64,000 nucleotides of DNA from an uncultured Collinsella sp. (lineage in GTDB: Bacteria; Actinomycetota; Coriobacteriia; Coriobacteriales; Coriobacteriaceae), in assembly GCA_902494345.1 (NCBI GenBank), contig CABUSV010000001.1, positions 171,750-235,749 on the forward strand, read 5' to 3'. Both the position numbers and the translations under genes were made by a program. The notes beneath the pieces are model-generated. The model ran no database searches and was not told the origin of the DNA. It saw nothing but the letters and a program-made list of their open reading frames with translations. Below are positions 32,927-42,199 of the stretch, piece after piece; the first letter of the stretch is position 1, and each line of letters begins with the position of its first letter.

Positions 32927-34194
32927 GCGAGCTCCTCTTCAAAGTTGTCGATCAGGTTGTTGCCCAGGCGGACGACGGCGGCGCGGGTGCGCTCGTCGGT
33001 CGCGGAAAGCGCGGCGTCCTCCAGCTTGGCGCGGATGAACAGGTCCTCGGCGGCGTTTTGGTCAAGGCCTCGGCAGGCGAGGTAGAACAGTTGCTCGTCG
33101 CGGACGTGACCGATGGTGGCGCCGTGGTTGCCGGCAACGTCGTCCTCGTCGCAGAGAATGACGGGGACGGTCTTGTTGTCGACGCCCTTGTTGGCCAACA
33201 GCACGGTTTCGCGCTCGGTGCCGACGGCACCCTTGCAGCCGTGCACGAGGTCGATGGTGCCGCGGTAGACCTTCTTGGACGTGCCGGTCAGTACGCCGTT
33301 GGCGTCGATCTCGCACTCGGTCTTGCGACCGCGGTGGCGCAGCTCGTAGTTAAAGTCGCGCACCTGCTCGCGGGCGCCCAGGTAGTCAGTATCGATGGTG
33401 ACCTTGGCGGTATCGCCCAGCAGGTCGCCGGCAAGGCCGGTGGCGCTGGCACCGGCACCCAGGACGGTGTGTTGCACGTTGACGCGCGCGCCCTCGTCCA
33501 GGAACAGGCCGGTGTCGTCGAGTGCGATCCAGCAATCGTCGAGCGTCTGCGTGCAGGCCACGTTGACGGTGGCGTACTCGTGGGCGCACACGCGCAGCAC
33601 GGATCCCACGACTCCCTCGCCGGCAACGGGGGAGTCCAGGGCGATCTGCAGGTCGAGCGTCGACTGGGGACGGACGACGACGTCGATGGCGGCGATGGCC
33701 GCGGCGGCATCGACACCGCTCACACGCACGGTAACCGTGGCGTGCTTGTATGCGGGCACATCGATGACGACGCGCTTGGTGGCGTGGTCGGCCAGGTAGG
33801 TGTAGGCAGCCTCGCCCATGCCAGTCTCGAAGGCCTCAGCGGGGGAGAGCTCCTCCTCCAGCTTAATGGCACCGGCCTGGTAGACGGAGGTGGCGGGCAC
33901 GTCGAGCTCGGTCTCGGGCGTGATGCGGGCGCGGTCGGCGGCATCGCCAGGGGCGGAGGCGCGGCGCTCGGGGAAGCGCTCGGCCATGGCGTCCATGGCG
34001 GCGTCGAACGCGTCTGCCACGCCAGCAAACTGCTCGTCCAAGCCCTCAACCTTAACGGTCTCGGCGGGAGCGGCGGCAAGCTCGTCAGAGAGCTCGAGCT
34101 TGGTCTGGTTCATCTTCAGCCAGCCCCATGTGGCAGCCGGCATCGCATTGACCTGCTCAAGGGTGGTAGCAGCGGTGTTCGTGGTCTGTTTCAT
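32923..34194 (-). CDS. sufD: Fe-S assembly protein SufD
   Basis: 423 residues. The right-handed beta-helix core and C-terminal segment 'NHGATIGHVRDEQLFYLACRGLDQNAAEDLFIRAK' (in pieces: 'NHGATIGHVRDEQLF', 'RGLDQNAAEDLFI') match SufD/SufB. The histidine in 'AGNHGATIGH' corresponds to the cluster-interface histidine of SufD. The N-terminal third is Ala/Glu-rich and diverged. It pairs with SufB in the SufBC2D complex. Its start codon shares one base with the sufB stop (TAATG). Confidence 0.93.
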   Translation of the reverse strand: MKQTTNTAATTLEQVNAMPAATWGWLKMNQTKLELSDELAAAPAETVKVEGLDEQFAGVADAFDAAMDAMAERFPERRASAPGDAADRARITPETELDVPATSVYQAGAIKLEEELSPAEAFETGMGEAAYTYLADHATKRVVIDVPAYKHATVTVRVSGVDAAAAIAAIDVVVRPQSTLDLQIALDSPVAGEGVVGSVLRVCAHEYATVNVACTQTLDDCWIALDDTGLFLDEGARVNVQHTVLGAGASATGLAGDLLGDTAKVTIDTDYLGAREQVRDFNYELRHRGRKTECEIDANGVLTGTSKKVYRGTIDLVHGCKGAVGTERETVLLANKGVDNKTVPVILCDEDDVAGNHGATIGHVRDEQLFYLACRGLDQNAAEDLFIRAKLEDAALSATDERTRAAVVRLGNNLIDNFEEELA

Positions 34195-35606
34195 TATCCG
34201 ATCGCTCCTTCCATCTCGAGCTTGATCAGGTTGTTCATCTCGACGGCGTACTCCAGCGGCAGCTCCTTGGAGACCGGGTTGGCAAAGCCGTTGACGATCA
34301 TGGTGCGGGCCTCTTCCTCCGAGATGCCGCGGCTCATCAGGTAGAACACCTTGTCGTCGCCGATGCGGCCGATGGTGGCCTCGTGGCCGATGTCGACGTT
34401 CTTGGCGCGGATGTCCATGGCCGGAATAGTATCGGAGCGGCTCTGGTCGTCGAGCATCAGCGACTGGCAGCTCACGGTTGCCTTGGAGCCCTCGGCCTTG
34501 GGCGTGGCCACGATGGAGCTGCGGAACGTCTGAATGCCGCCGCTCTTGGAGATGCCCTTGGTCTCGACGGTTGCCGAGGTCTCGGGCGCGTTGAGCACGA
34601 CCTTGCAGCCGGTGTCGAGGTTCTGACCGGCGCCGGCAAAGGTGATGCCGGTAAAGCTCGAGCGGGCGCGGCGGCCATTGAGCACGCTCATGGGGTAGAG
34701 GTAGCCCACGTGGCTGCCGAAGGAGCCGCTGATCCACTCGATGTCGCCGTCCTCGTCCACGCGCGCACGCTTGGTGTTGAGGTTGTACATGTTCTTGGAC
34801 CAGTTCTCGATGGTCGAGTAGCGCAGGTGCGCACGCTTGCCCACAAAGAGCTCCACAGCGCCGGCGTGGAGGTTTGCCACGTTGTACTTGGGCGCGGAGC
34901 AACCCTCGATAAAGTGCAGGTCGGCATCGTCCTCGACGATGATGAGCGTGTGCTCAAACTGGCCGGCGCCCTTGGCGTTGAGGCGGAAGTAGCTCTGCAG
35001 CGGGAAGTCCAACTTGGTGCCCTTGGGAACGTAGACAAACGAGCCGCCCGACCACACGGCGCCGTGCAGGGCTGCAAACTTGTGGTCGGTGGGCGGGATG
35101 AGCGTCATGAACTTCTCGTGGATGAGCGGTTCCCACTGCGGGTCGTGCAGGGCCTCCTCGATGCCGGAGTAGACGATGCCCATCTTGGAGGCGGTGTCCT
35201 GCATGTTGTGGTAGACGAGCTCGGAGTCGTACTGCGCGCCGACGCCCGCCAGGTAGCTGCGCTCGGCCTCGGGGATACCTAGGCGCTCAAAGGTGTTCTT
35301 GATGTCGTCGGGCACCGACTCCCAGTCGTGCTTTTGGTCGGTGTTGGGCTTGACGTAGGTGACGATGTTGTCCATGTCTAGGCCCTCGATGGAGGGGCCC
35401 CACGTCGGATCGGGGAAGCGGTTGAAGATCTCGAGGGACTTGAGGCGCAGGTCGAGCATCCACTGCGGCTCGCCCTTCTTGGCGCTGATCTCGCGCACGA
35501 TGTCGGGCGTGATGCCGGCGTCGAGGCGCTCGAATCCCTCCTCGCCATAGGTGAAGTCGTAGAGGCTGCGGTCGATGTCCGCGACCTCGGTGCGGTTCTT
35601 GGTCAT
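34194..35606 (-). CDS. sufB: Fe-S assembly scaffold SufB
   Basis: 470 residues, full length. SufB is the cluster-building scaffold of the SufBC2D complex. Conserved passages include 'YLAGVGAQYDSELVYHNMQ', 'GAVWSGGSFVYVPKGTKLD', 'EGCSAPKYNVANLHAGAVE' (with a conserved cysteine), and the C-terminal 'GHEATIGRIGDDKVFYLMSRG' before 'EEEARTMIVNGF'. It is preceded by sufC (12 bp gap) and followed by the overlapping sufD. Confidence 0.97.
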   Translation of the reverse strand: MTKNRTEVADIDRSLYDFTYGEEGFERLDAGITPDIVREISAKKGEPQWMLDLRLKSLEIFNRFPDPTWGPSIEGLDMDNIVTYVKPNTDQKHDWESVPDDIKNTFERLGIPEAERSYLAGVGAQYDSELVYHNMQDTASKMGIVYSGIEEALHDPQWEPLIHEKFMTLIPPTDHKFAALHGAVWSGGSFVYVPKGTKLDFPLQSYFRLNAKGAGQFEHTLIIVEDDADLHFIEGCSAPKYNVANLHAGAVELFVGKRAHLRYSTIENWSKNMYNLNTKRARVDEDGDIEWISGSFGSHVGYLYPMSVLNGRRARSSFTGITFAGAGQNLDTGCKVVLNAPETSATVETKGISKSGGIQTFRSSIVATPKAEGSKATVSCQSLMLDDQSRSDTIPAMDIRAKNVDIGHEATIGRIGDDKVFYLMSRGISEEEARTMIVNGFANPVSKELPLEYAVEMNNLIKLEMEGAIG

Positions 35607-35618
35607 TGCGTCGCCCCT

Positions 35619-36419
35619 TTACGCCTGCTGCTCGGCAGCGGCGGCCTCGGCCTGGGCGCGCTGCTCGGCGGCCTCGCGCTCGAAGGTCTCAAAACCGTTC
35701 TTGTCGATCCAGGGGATGAGCGAGGCGTCGTCCTCGCGCACGATGTGACCCTTGACCATAACGTGAACGCGGTCGACATCCAGGTGTTCCAGGATGCGCG
35801 TGTTGTGCGTGATGATGAGCATGGATCCGTCGCAGCTCTTGCGGTAGGCGTCCATGCCATGGCTGACGGTGGAAAGGGCGTCGACGTCCAGGCCGGAGTC
35901 GGTTTCGTCCAGGATGGCGAGCTTGGGCTGCAGCAGCAGGAGCTGGAGCATCTCGACCTTCTTTTTCTCGCCGCCCGAGAAACCTACGCCCAGCTCGCGG
36001 TTGAGGTAGGCGGTATCCATGTTGAGCTCGGCCGCGAGCTCCTTGACGCGACGGCGGAATTCCTTGCCCTTCATCTCCAGGCCAGGGCGGCCGGCGATGC
36101 TGGCGCGCAAAAAGCTCGACAGTGGCACGCCGGGGATCTCGACCGGGGCCTGGAAGCTCAGGAACAGGCCGGCGCGCGAGCGCTTGTCGGTGGTGAGCTC
36201 GGTGATGTCCTGGCCGTCAAAGACGATGCGGCCGTCGTTGACCGTGTAAACGGGGTCGCCCATGACCAGGTGGCCGAGGGTGGACTTGCCGGCGCCGTTG
36301 GGTCCCATCAGCACGTGGGTCTCGCCGGCGGCGACGTTAAGGTTGACGTTGTGGAGGATGGTCTTCTCGTCCACGGAGGCGGTCAGACCTTCGATGGAAA
36401 GCAGCGGATTTGCGCTCAT
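35619..36419 (-). CDS. sufC: Fe-S assembly ATPase SufC
   Basis: 266 residues, an ABC-type ATPase without membrane partner. Walker A is 'MGPNGAGKSTLGH', the signature is 'VGFSGGEKKKVEML', Walker B is 'LAILDETDSGLD', and the switch histidine is in 'LIITHNTRIL'. It powers the SufB-SufD scaffold. The C-terminus carries an Ala/Glu/Gln-rich tail longer than usual. GAGGGA lies eight bases before ATG 36419. It is the first gene of the operon, whose promoter sits beside the Rrf2 operators. Confidence 0.96.
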   Translation of the reverse strand: MSANPLLSIEGLTASVDEKTILHNVNLNVAAGETHVLMGPNGAGKSTLGHLVMGDPVYTVNDGRIVFDGQDITELTTDKRSRAGLFLSFQAPVEIPGVPLSSFLRASIAGRPGLEMKGKEFRRRVKELAAELNMDTAYLNRELGVGFSGGEKKKVEMLQLLLLQPKLAILDETDSGLDVDALSTVSHGMDAYRKSCDGSMLIITHNTRILEHLDVDRVHVMVKGHIVREDDASLIPWIDKNGFETFEREAAEQRAQAEAAAAEQQA

Positions 36420-36483
36420 GCTGTCCCTCTCTGTATATGGTGTACTCATAGGTGTACTAAACCCTAGGAATCTTCTCGGAATA

Positions 36484-36511
36484 AAGTTACTATGGGTTCG
36501 GCGTTAGTCAA
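36484..36511 (-). promoter_or_regulatory. suf operon promoter
   Basis: On the minus strand TTGACT (36511-36506) and TAACTT (36489-36484) with a 16-bp spacer. The nearest operator begins 38 bp upstream of the -35 box. Confidence 0.6.
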
Positions 36512-36548
36512 GGGAAAACCCGACTAATCCACTCGACTTTTCAAATTC

Positions 36549-36623
36549 TGGGACAAAATAACCTGTTGTGTTTGTCCCACTTACTTAAGATTTGGGACAA
36601 ACAAACCTGGTTATGTTGTCCCA
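36549..36623. promoter_or_regulatory. two tandem 31-bp palindromic operators between sufC and rrf2
   Basis: Site 1 is 36549-36579 and site 2 is 36593-36623. Both run TGGGACAAA ... AACCTG ... TTGTCCCA, are exactly 31 bp long and start 44 bp apart, about four helical turns. The outer arms are inverted repeats and the centre AACCTG is also shared. Their place between a divergent Rrf2 gene and suf makes them the likely Rrf2 binding sites (inference). Confidence 0.82.
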
Positions 36624-36643
36624 GATGCGATGGGAGGGTAGGT

Positions 36644-37075
36644 ATGCTCATTTCTTCCAAGGGCCGCTATGCCCTCCGGCTGATGATCTATATCGCGGCG
36701 CTCGGTGACGCCGAGGGCAAGATTGCTCTGCGCGAGGTTGCCGACCGCGAGCATATCTCGCAAAAGTATTTGGAGCAGCTGGTGCGCCCGCTTATGAAGG
36801 CTGGCTTGCTTAAGAGCGTGCGCGGCAAGGGCGGCGGCTACATGATGGCCAAGGACCCGGCCGAGGTGCGTGCTGGCGACATCCTGCGCGCCGTCGAGGG
36901 CAGCACGGCTCCGGTGGCGTGCGACGGCATCGACAACAGCTGCGCCCGCAGCGATCTGTGCTCGACCGTCAAGTTCTGGCGCGGCCTGGACGAGGTCATC
37001 GAGAACTATGTTGACGGCGTGACGTTGGCCGACCTGGCCGCCGTCCCCGAAATCAACTTTGACATTAAGCTGTAG
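36644..37075 (+). CDS. Rrf2-family regulator, probable Fe-S sensor of the suf operon
   Basis: 143 residues. The winged helix begins 'MLISSKGRYALRLMIYIA' and includes 'REHISQKYLEQLVRPLMKAGLLKS' and 'GKGGGYMMAKDPAEV'. Three cysteines lie in 'VACDGIDNSCARSDLCSTVKFW' (C-x7-C-x5-C region), arranged like the cluster-binding loop of IscR and other Rrf2 sensors. It probably represses suf when holding a cluster. ATG 36644 has GGGAGGG upstream; the open frame back to 36566 crosses the operators. It is monocistronic. Confidence 0.9.
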   Translation: MLISSKGRYALRLMIYIAALGDAEGKIALREVADREHISQKYLEQLVRPLMKAGLLKSVRGKGGGYMMAKDPAEVRAGDILRAVEGSTAPVACDGIDNSCARSDLCSTVKFWRGLDEVIENYVDGVTLADLAAVPEINFDIKL

Positions 37076-37214
37076 GTTGACCGCAATTCCTTAAGATTTC
37101 GCGGAGGGTTGTTGCCGTTTACCGAGGGGTTGTTGTGCAACAACGGGCGAGCTGCAATACTTATTTTTATCTTTGCAAACTGAACTTTAACTACACCAAT
37201 GCAGGGAGGATCTT

Positions 37215-38987
37215 ATGCAGCCCAAGCATTCTGCTATTGTCGCGGGCCTGACGCTGGCGCTTTCGTTTGGCGCCGTTTCCGCGCCGGCACCCGCCGCTGC
37301 CGAGGAGCCCACGCCGGGCGTTGCCTCGGATGCCACCGATATCGATAAGGGCCTTTACACCCAACAGTCCTTCTCGGGCGTGCTGAGGTCGGTCCAGGGC
37401 GTTTCGTTTGTCAACGTGACCGCCGAGATGAAGTACTTCACCAAATACGAGAGCCACGGCAACTATAACCAGGGCTTTTCGTATGGTGACGGCTACAACG
37501 CGCTGGGCTATTACCAGTTCGACCGTCGTTGGTCGCTCATTCCGTTTATGAAGCAGGCCTACAACTACAACCCCGAAAAATACAGCATGCTCAAGGATGC
37601 GATTGATCGCGGCAGCGAGATTTCCAACACGAGCAATGCCATGTACGAGAACGGCCAGCTCACCGAGCTGGGCCGTATTGCGCAGGAGGCCTTCCAAGGT
37701 GCGTACAACACCGATCCTGTTGAGTTCTCAGCACTTCAAGATGCCTATGCGTATAACTCGTACTATGCGGTGACCGAGGCGTGGCTCAAGAGCGGCTTGG
37801 GCATTGATATTTCGGGCCGCGCCGATTGCGTCAAGGGTATGGTGTGGAGCATCACCAACATGTGCGGTACCGGTGGCTGCAGGGACTTTTTCCGCTGGGC
37901 GAATCTTTCCAACGATATGTCCGACCGCGAGTTTGTGACGGCGCTTTCCAACAGCGTGGTCAACAATGTTGCCACCAAGTATTCGAGCCAGCCCCAGTAT
38001 CATGAGGGCTGGAAGAATCGTTATAAGAATGAGCTGAAGGACTGCTTGGTTTATATCGCCGAGGACGAGGCCGCTGCGACGCCCGTGCAGCCCGAGCCTA
38101 CGCCGGCGCCCTCGCCGACACCTGATTCGAATGGCGACTCGGGTGACGATGCCAACGATGACAGGATAGATGCGCCCTCGACCGATGCTGACGGTAATGG
38201 CTCTGCTGGTGGCACTACCAACGACGGCTCTACCTCGAACGGCTCCGATTCGAACGGCTCTGCTGCGGGCGATTCGTCTTCAAGCTCTGTCGGCAATACG
38301 GACAGCGACGCTTCTGATTCGACCGACGCTGGCACCTCTAACTCATCCACCGGTTCGAGCGATTCGTCCGTTGGCACCGGCTCTAACAACGGCTCCGGCT
38401 CTGATGCAACTCCTGATTCCAGTGCTTCCAAGGACGACTCGAATAAGGCGCCGGACGCCCCCGTTGCTTCGCCGGACAAGAAGCCCTCTTTCTCTGTGCA
38501 GCTTGGTTCTACGCTGGGTTCTTCGCTGATGGCTGGTGTCAATAACGGCTCGACCCAGAACAAGGACAACTCTGATCAGGTTTCCACGGAAAAGACCGAA
38601 GCCGCAAAGGGCGACTCCAAGGACAAGGCTTCCGAGAAGACCGAATCTGATAAGGGTTCTAGCTCTGAGGAGAAGGACGACAAGTCCACTCAGAAGAAGG
38701 ACGAGAGCAAGACCGAGGGCGAAAAGAAACAGCCCGAAGACGACGACAAGAGCGGTGCTGACAACCAGGTCCAAGAGCAAAATGACTCCAAGACGGTGAC
38801 CACTACAACCACCACTACAAAGACTAAGACTTCGGGCGGTAACATGCCCAAGACGGGCGATCTGATTGTGATGGCGAGCCTTGCCAGTGCAAGCTTGGCC
38901 ACGCTGGGCGCTACGTCTATCGTAAGTGGTAAGCATAAGCTCGATCAGCAGAAGAAGGCTTCTGGGGAGGACGGCTCGGAGGAGTAG
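37215..38987 (+). CDS. secreted wall-anchored protein with lysozyme-like N-terminal domain
   Basis: 590 residues. A signal peptide ('AIVAGLTLALSFGAVSAPAPAAA') is followed by a folded domain at about 35-285. 'FTKYESHGNYNQGF' and 'YNALGYYQFDRRW' in it resemble the ESxG and GxxQF features of lysozyme-like muramidases, and it contains cysteines near 'DCVKGM' and 'MCGTGGC'. Residues 290-540 are a low-complexity Ser/Asp/Gly/Asn stalk that becomes Lys/Glu-rich. The end has 'NMPKTGD', a hydrophobic helix and a charged tail, a sortase-type signal with M for L. The muramidase idea is a guess from short motifs; surface anchoring is fairly sure. Confidence 0.8.
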   Translation: MQPKHSAIVAGLTLALSFGAVSAPAPAAAEEPTPGVASDATDIDKGLYTQQSFSGVLRSVQGVSFVNVTAEMKYFTKYESHGNYNQGFSYGDGYNALGYYQFDRRWSLIPFMKQAYNYNPEKYSMLKDAIDRGSEISNTSNAMYENGQLTELGRIAQEAFQGAYNTDPVEFSALQDAYAYNSYYAVTEAWLKSGLGIDISGRADCVKGMVWSITNMCGTGGCRDFFRWANLSNDMSDREFVTALSNSVVNNVATKYSSQPQYHEGWKNRYKNELKDCLVYIAEDEAAATPVQPEPTPAPSPTPDSNGDSGDDANDDRIDAPSTDADGNGSAGGTTNDGSTSNGSDSNGSAAGDSSSSSVGNTDSDASDSTDAGTSNSSTGSSDSSVGTGSNNGSGSDATPDSSASKDDSNKAPDAPVASPDKKPSFSVQLGSTLGSSLMAGVNNGSTQNKDNSDQVSTEKTEAAKGDSKDKASEKTESDKGSSSEEKDDKSTQKKDESKTEGEKKQPEDDDKSGADNQVQEQNDSKTVTTTTTTTKTKTSGGNMPKTGDLIVMASLASASLATLGATSIVSGKHKLDQQKKASGEDGSEE

Positions 38988-39019
38988 CCTCTTGGTTGCT
39001 AGATAACTAAAGAGTTGGG

Positions 39020-39054
39020 ACGGGGTCCGGTGCGAATGCATCGGGCCCCGTTTT
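39020..39054 (+). terminator. terminator of the surface-protein gene
   Basis: ACGGGGTCCGGTGC and GCATCGGGCCCCGT arms around GAAT, then four T. Confidence 0.85.
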
Positions 39055-39189
39055 GTTGTGCAACGATTAGTTATGCCCCCTCACACCTCTTGTTGCTACC
39101 GTTGCCCGATATGTTCGCGCGGCGTCGTCGGTACGCGCGAGGCGGTCATTACAATTGGCATCGTGCAGCGATTTAGGGGGAACGTTTTG

Positions 39190-40986
39190 GTGTCTGAACA
39201 GGCAAATGTTGATTGTGCTGCTGGCTTTGGCGTGCGCTTGATCGGCTGTGCCGACGATGCGGTTTTGCCCATTGGCATGCACGACTATGCGGAGGCCCTT
39301 GGTTGCTGCATGCTGGTTGACAAGACCATGTTTATTGCCGATGTGTTGGACTGCGACGCGTCCGTTGTGGTGTGCTGTCGACCCGAGGGTTTTGGCAAGA
39401 GCATGAACTTGTCGATGCTCAGGGCTTTTCTGGAGCGTCCAGCGGTCGGTCGCTCTGGTCAGCGTTTGTTTGCCGATGCTCAGATTTGGGATGCGAACGG
39501 CGGGCGCTATCGGGATGAGTACGCTTGCTATCCGGTGATATCGCTGGATTTTTCTGGCGCTGCGAGGCGTGGCGCCGCTATTGCCGACGTCGTGCGCGAT
39601 GCTCTTTCGGACGAGTGCGCCCGCCTGCTGGCGCTTTTGGAGGCTCCGGATTTAGCTCGAGACAAGGTGCGTCACATCGAACGTGTTGCGCGTGGCGCGG
39701 CGAGCGAGGACGAGGTCGCCTCGGTGCTCGGTGTGCTCATTGAGCTGCTGGAGATGGCCTGCGATGAGCAGGTTGTATTGCTCGTTGATGGGTACGATGC
39801 GGCGTGGTCTCGCCGTGCGAGCGCGAGGGACGCTTCCGACGCCGATCCGGCAGAACTACTTGACCGTGTGCTGTTCGACGCCATTGCCACTGCGCGTGAT
39901 TCGTTGCGGCTGACGTGTCTGATGGGGGAGCGTCCCAGTCCTGCCGAAGTGGCGCTTTCTTCGCGCGGCTGCTCGTATTGTCTGACGACGCCGCTGTCGG
40001 CGTGGTGTGACCGATGTTTCGGTTTTTCGGATGCCGAGGTCGAGGCTCTGCTGAATCATGCTGGGCGCGAGGAATACCTGGATGATGCGCGTGAATGGCT
40101 CGAGGGATATCGGTTTGGTAGGGCCTATTGCTCGAGTCCAGCGCGTGTGATCGGTTTTCTGGACCGAGGCTGCACGGCGCCTGTGCGCGCCGATCTGTAT
40201 GAATATGCCGATTGCCTGAGTAGGGTAGTTGCCGGGTGGAATCTCGACCGCCTTTCGGTCTTGTTTGATTTGCTCGAGGCCCATGGGTGCGCTGAGGTCC
40301 CGCTTTGTTTGGGCACTGCAGAGCCAGATGTCTCGCCTGACGATGGCATGTGGACAGCGCTGTATCTGTCCGGTTTTCTCACGACGGATATGACTGAGGA
40401 GCCAGAGCATGGCGATCGCCTCCGTGCTTTGCGATTGCCCAATAACGAGCTTCGCCAGGCCTTGCGTCTAGTGATTATTGAGTGGTTTGAGTGCGCTGCA
40501 GAAGACATTCGAGACGTCGATGTGTTTCGCGACGGGCTGTGCCATGGGAACGAGGATACCGTGAGGCGGGCGCTAAGCCGCATCTTGGGAGATGCGGGAA
40601 TCGGCGAGACCGACCCAGATACGCCGCTGCCATATCACCTACTCTTGCAAGGACTCTGCTTTGGATTGCCGGGCTATGCCAATCCTGCTTCGAGGCGAAA
40701 GTGTGGCGCGGATCGCTGGGACATCCAGGTTTTTCCTACGCGCGCCGTGTTCGACATAGCCGATACGATCGGTATGCTCGATGAACGTCCGCTGATAACG
40801 ACCAACATGATGTATGACCCCGGTGTGGATGCGCTGGGCCTGGAATTGCTGGCCGTGCAGGCGCTGCTCGACATAGAGCGCGACGGCATCGACGAAATCC
40901 GTGTGCCGCGACCCGGCGTTGGCCGCGTGCGCTGGGGGTTCGGGTTTGATGGACGGCATGTGGCTACGGTGTGCCAGCGGCTTTAA
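39190..40986 (+). CDS. AAA-ATPase-like protein (PF09820 type)
   Basis: About 598 residues. The opening 'VDKTMFIADVLD' and 'VVVCCRPEGFGKSMNLSMLRAFLE' match the AAA-ATPase-like family, whose usual motif is RPRRFGKS; here the P-loop reads RPEGFGKS. Other family passages are 'VISLDFSG', 'VVLLVDGYDAAW' (Walker B-like) and 'LTTPLSAWCDRCFGFSDAEVEALL'. Members usually end in a PD-(D/E)XK nuclease-like domain; the C-terminus here ('GVDALGLELLAVQALLDIERDGID') fits loosely without clear catalytic residues. Role unknown; such genes occur in many gut bacteria. GTG 39190 is chosen for AGGGGG at 39175-39180. Confidence 0.8.
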   Translation: MSEQANVDCAAGFGVRLIGCADDAVLPIGMHDYAEALGCCMLVDKTMFIADVLDCDASVVVCCRPEGFGKSMNLSMLRAFLERPAVGRSGQRLFADAQIWDANGGRYRDEYACYPVISLDFSGAARRGAAIADVVRDALSDECARLLALLEAPDLARDKVRHIERVARGAASEDEVASVLGVLIELLEMACDEQVVLLVDGYDAAWSRRASARDASDADPAELLDRVLFDAIATARDSLRLTCLMGERPSPAEVALSSRGCSYCLTTPLSAWCDRCFGFSDAEVEALLNHAGREEYLDDAREWLEGYRFGRAYCSSPARVIGFLDRGCTAPVRADLYEYADCLSRVVAGWNLDRLSVLFDLLEAHGCAEVPLCLGTAEPDVSPDDGMWTALYLSGFLTTDMTEEPEHGDRLRALRLPNNELRQALRLVIIEWFECAAEDIRDVDVFRDGLCHGNEDTVRRALSRILGDAGIGETDPDTPLPYHLLLQGLCFGLPGYANPASRRKCGADRWDIQVFPTRAVFDIADTIGMLDERPLITTNMMYDPGVDALGLELLAVQALLDIERDGIDEIRVPRPGVGRVRWGFGFDGRHVATVCQRL

Positions 40987-41009
40987 GCGCCGAGGTGTTT
41001 TCGGCTCCG

Positions 41010-42029
41010 TTACTCGGTGTCCTTCATGGGCGGCATGGGCTTCCAGTTGGGGTCCTTGACGATCTTGCGGGCGTCCTTCATGCCGCGGCGCAGTGCCGGA
41101 ATGCCGGTCTTAAAGCACTTATCGACCGCAGCCAGGCGAATGAATTCCTTGCAGAAGGTCGCGGCATTGCCCAGGCGGAACAGCATGGGGTGGTAGTCAC
41201 CGTAGATCTGCATATAGCGAGCGAGGAAGCCTCGGTTGCGCATGATGTAGTAGCGGTTGGTGTCGCTCGTGGAGTTGAGCTGGCGTTTGCCGGCGATGTC
41301 CCAGTTAGAGACGGCGCGGGCGCGCTTGAGCACCACGTCGGCAACAACGGCGGCGGGGAAGTGTTGGCTGGCCACGTAGCCGTAGCAGGCATCGTCGCCG
41401 TAGATAAAGAAGCGCGCATCGGGCAGGCCGATCTTGTCGACCACGCGGCGCGAGAACATGCCGCCCTCAAAGCACAGCTGGTTCATGGCGCGATAACCCT
41501 CTGGACCCAAGTCCCACTTGGCGACTGGGTTGGGAATGCCGAGCGAAAGGATGAGTTGGTATTGCCAAAAGAAGGCGCCGCCGTCAAAGTCCAGGCGCGA
41601 ACCCTGGATGACATCGTAGCGGTCGGTCCACTTGGCAAGACGCTCGATGCCTTCGGGTATGACGAGCACGTCGTCGTCCATCACCCAGAACCATTGAGCG
41701 TCCAGGTCGTAGGCGCATTTAGTGCCGGCGGAGAAGCCGCCCGCACCGCCGCCGTTTTCGAGCTGCGGGGCGTAGATGACACGGTCGGTGCCGCCCTGCG
41801 CGTCAGGCTGCTCGGTGTCGATGCCCCACAGGTTGGCCAGGCGCTCGTTGAATGCGGTGCACATGGCCTCGGTCTCGCGCGAATTCTCGTTATCGACAAT
41901 CACGATGCGCCAGGGCGCGGCCGTGAGCTCGGTCATAGAGTCGAACAAGTTGGCCAGGAGTTCCTGGCGCTTGTACGTAACGACGACGATGGCGAGCTTA
42001 TCGATGGGGGTGGGAAGGGTTGAAGGCAT
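41010..42029 (-). CDS. GT2-family glycosyltransferase
   Basis: 339 residues. The GT-A fold begins 'KLAIVVVTYKRQELLANLFDSM' and the metal-binding region is 'WFWVMDDDVLV' (DDD). 'GGGAGGFSAGTKCAYDLDAQ' and 'FFWQYQLILSLG' are similar to galactofuranosyl/rhamnosyl transferases of the GlfT type. It has no transmembrane segments. It probably adds a sugar to a lipid-linked wall polysaccharide. ATG 42029 follows AAAGGA; the longer frame is unsupported. It converges with the AAA-like gene and lies downstream of an acyltransferase gene on the same strand. Confidence 0.87.
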   Translation of the reverse strand: MPSTLPTPIDKLAIVVVTYKRQELLANLFDSMTELTAAPWRIVIVDNENSRETEAMCTAFNERLANLWGIDTEQPDAQGGTDRVIYAPQLENGGGAGGFSAGTKCAYDLDAQWFWVMDDDVLVIPEGIERLAKWTDRYDVIQGSRLDFDGGAFFWQYQLILSLGIPNPVAKWDLGPEGYRAMNQLCFEGGMFSRRVVDKIGLPDARFFIYGDDACYGYVASQHFPAAVVADVVLKRARAVSNWDIAGKRQLNSTSDTNRYYIMRNRGFLARYMQIYGDYHPMLFRLGNAATFCKEFIRLAAVDKCFKTGIPALRRGMKDARKIVKDPNWKPMPPMKDTE

Positions 42030-42199
42030 GGGGCAATATATCCTTTCACGCGCGGCGGGCGAACGCAGCGCGGAAGCTATCGAATACGTCCTTGGGACTG
42101 TCTTATTGTAAAGGCTCGGCGCACCTTGGCGGCAAGCTTTGAATAAAACGCAGGAACCTGCCACGGGTGTAGCGGCTTTAGCGTCTGACGGCAGCGTGT

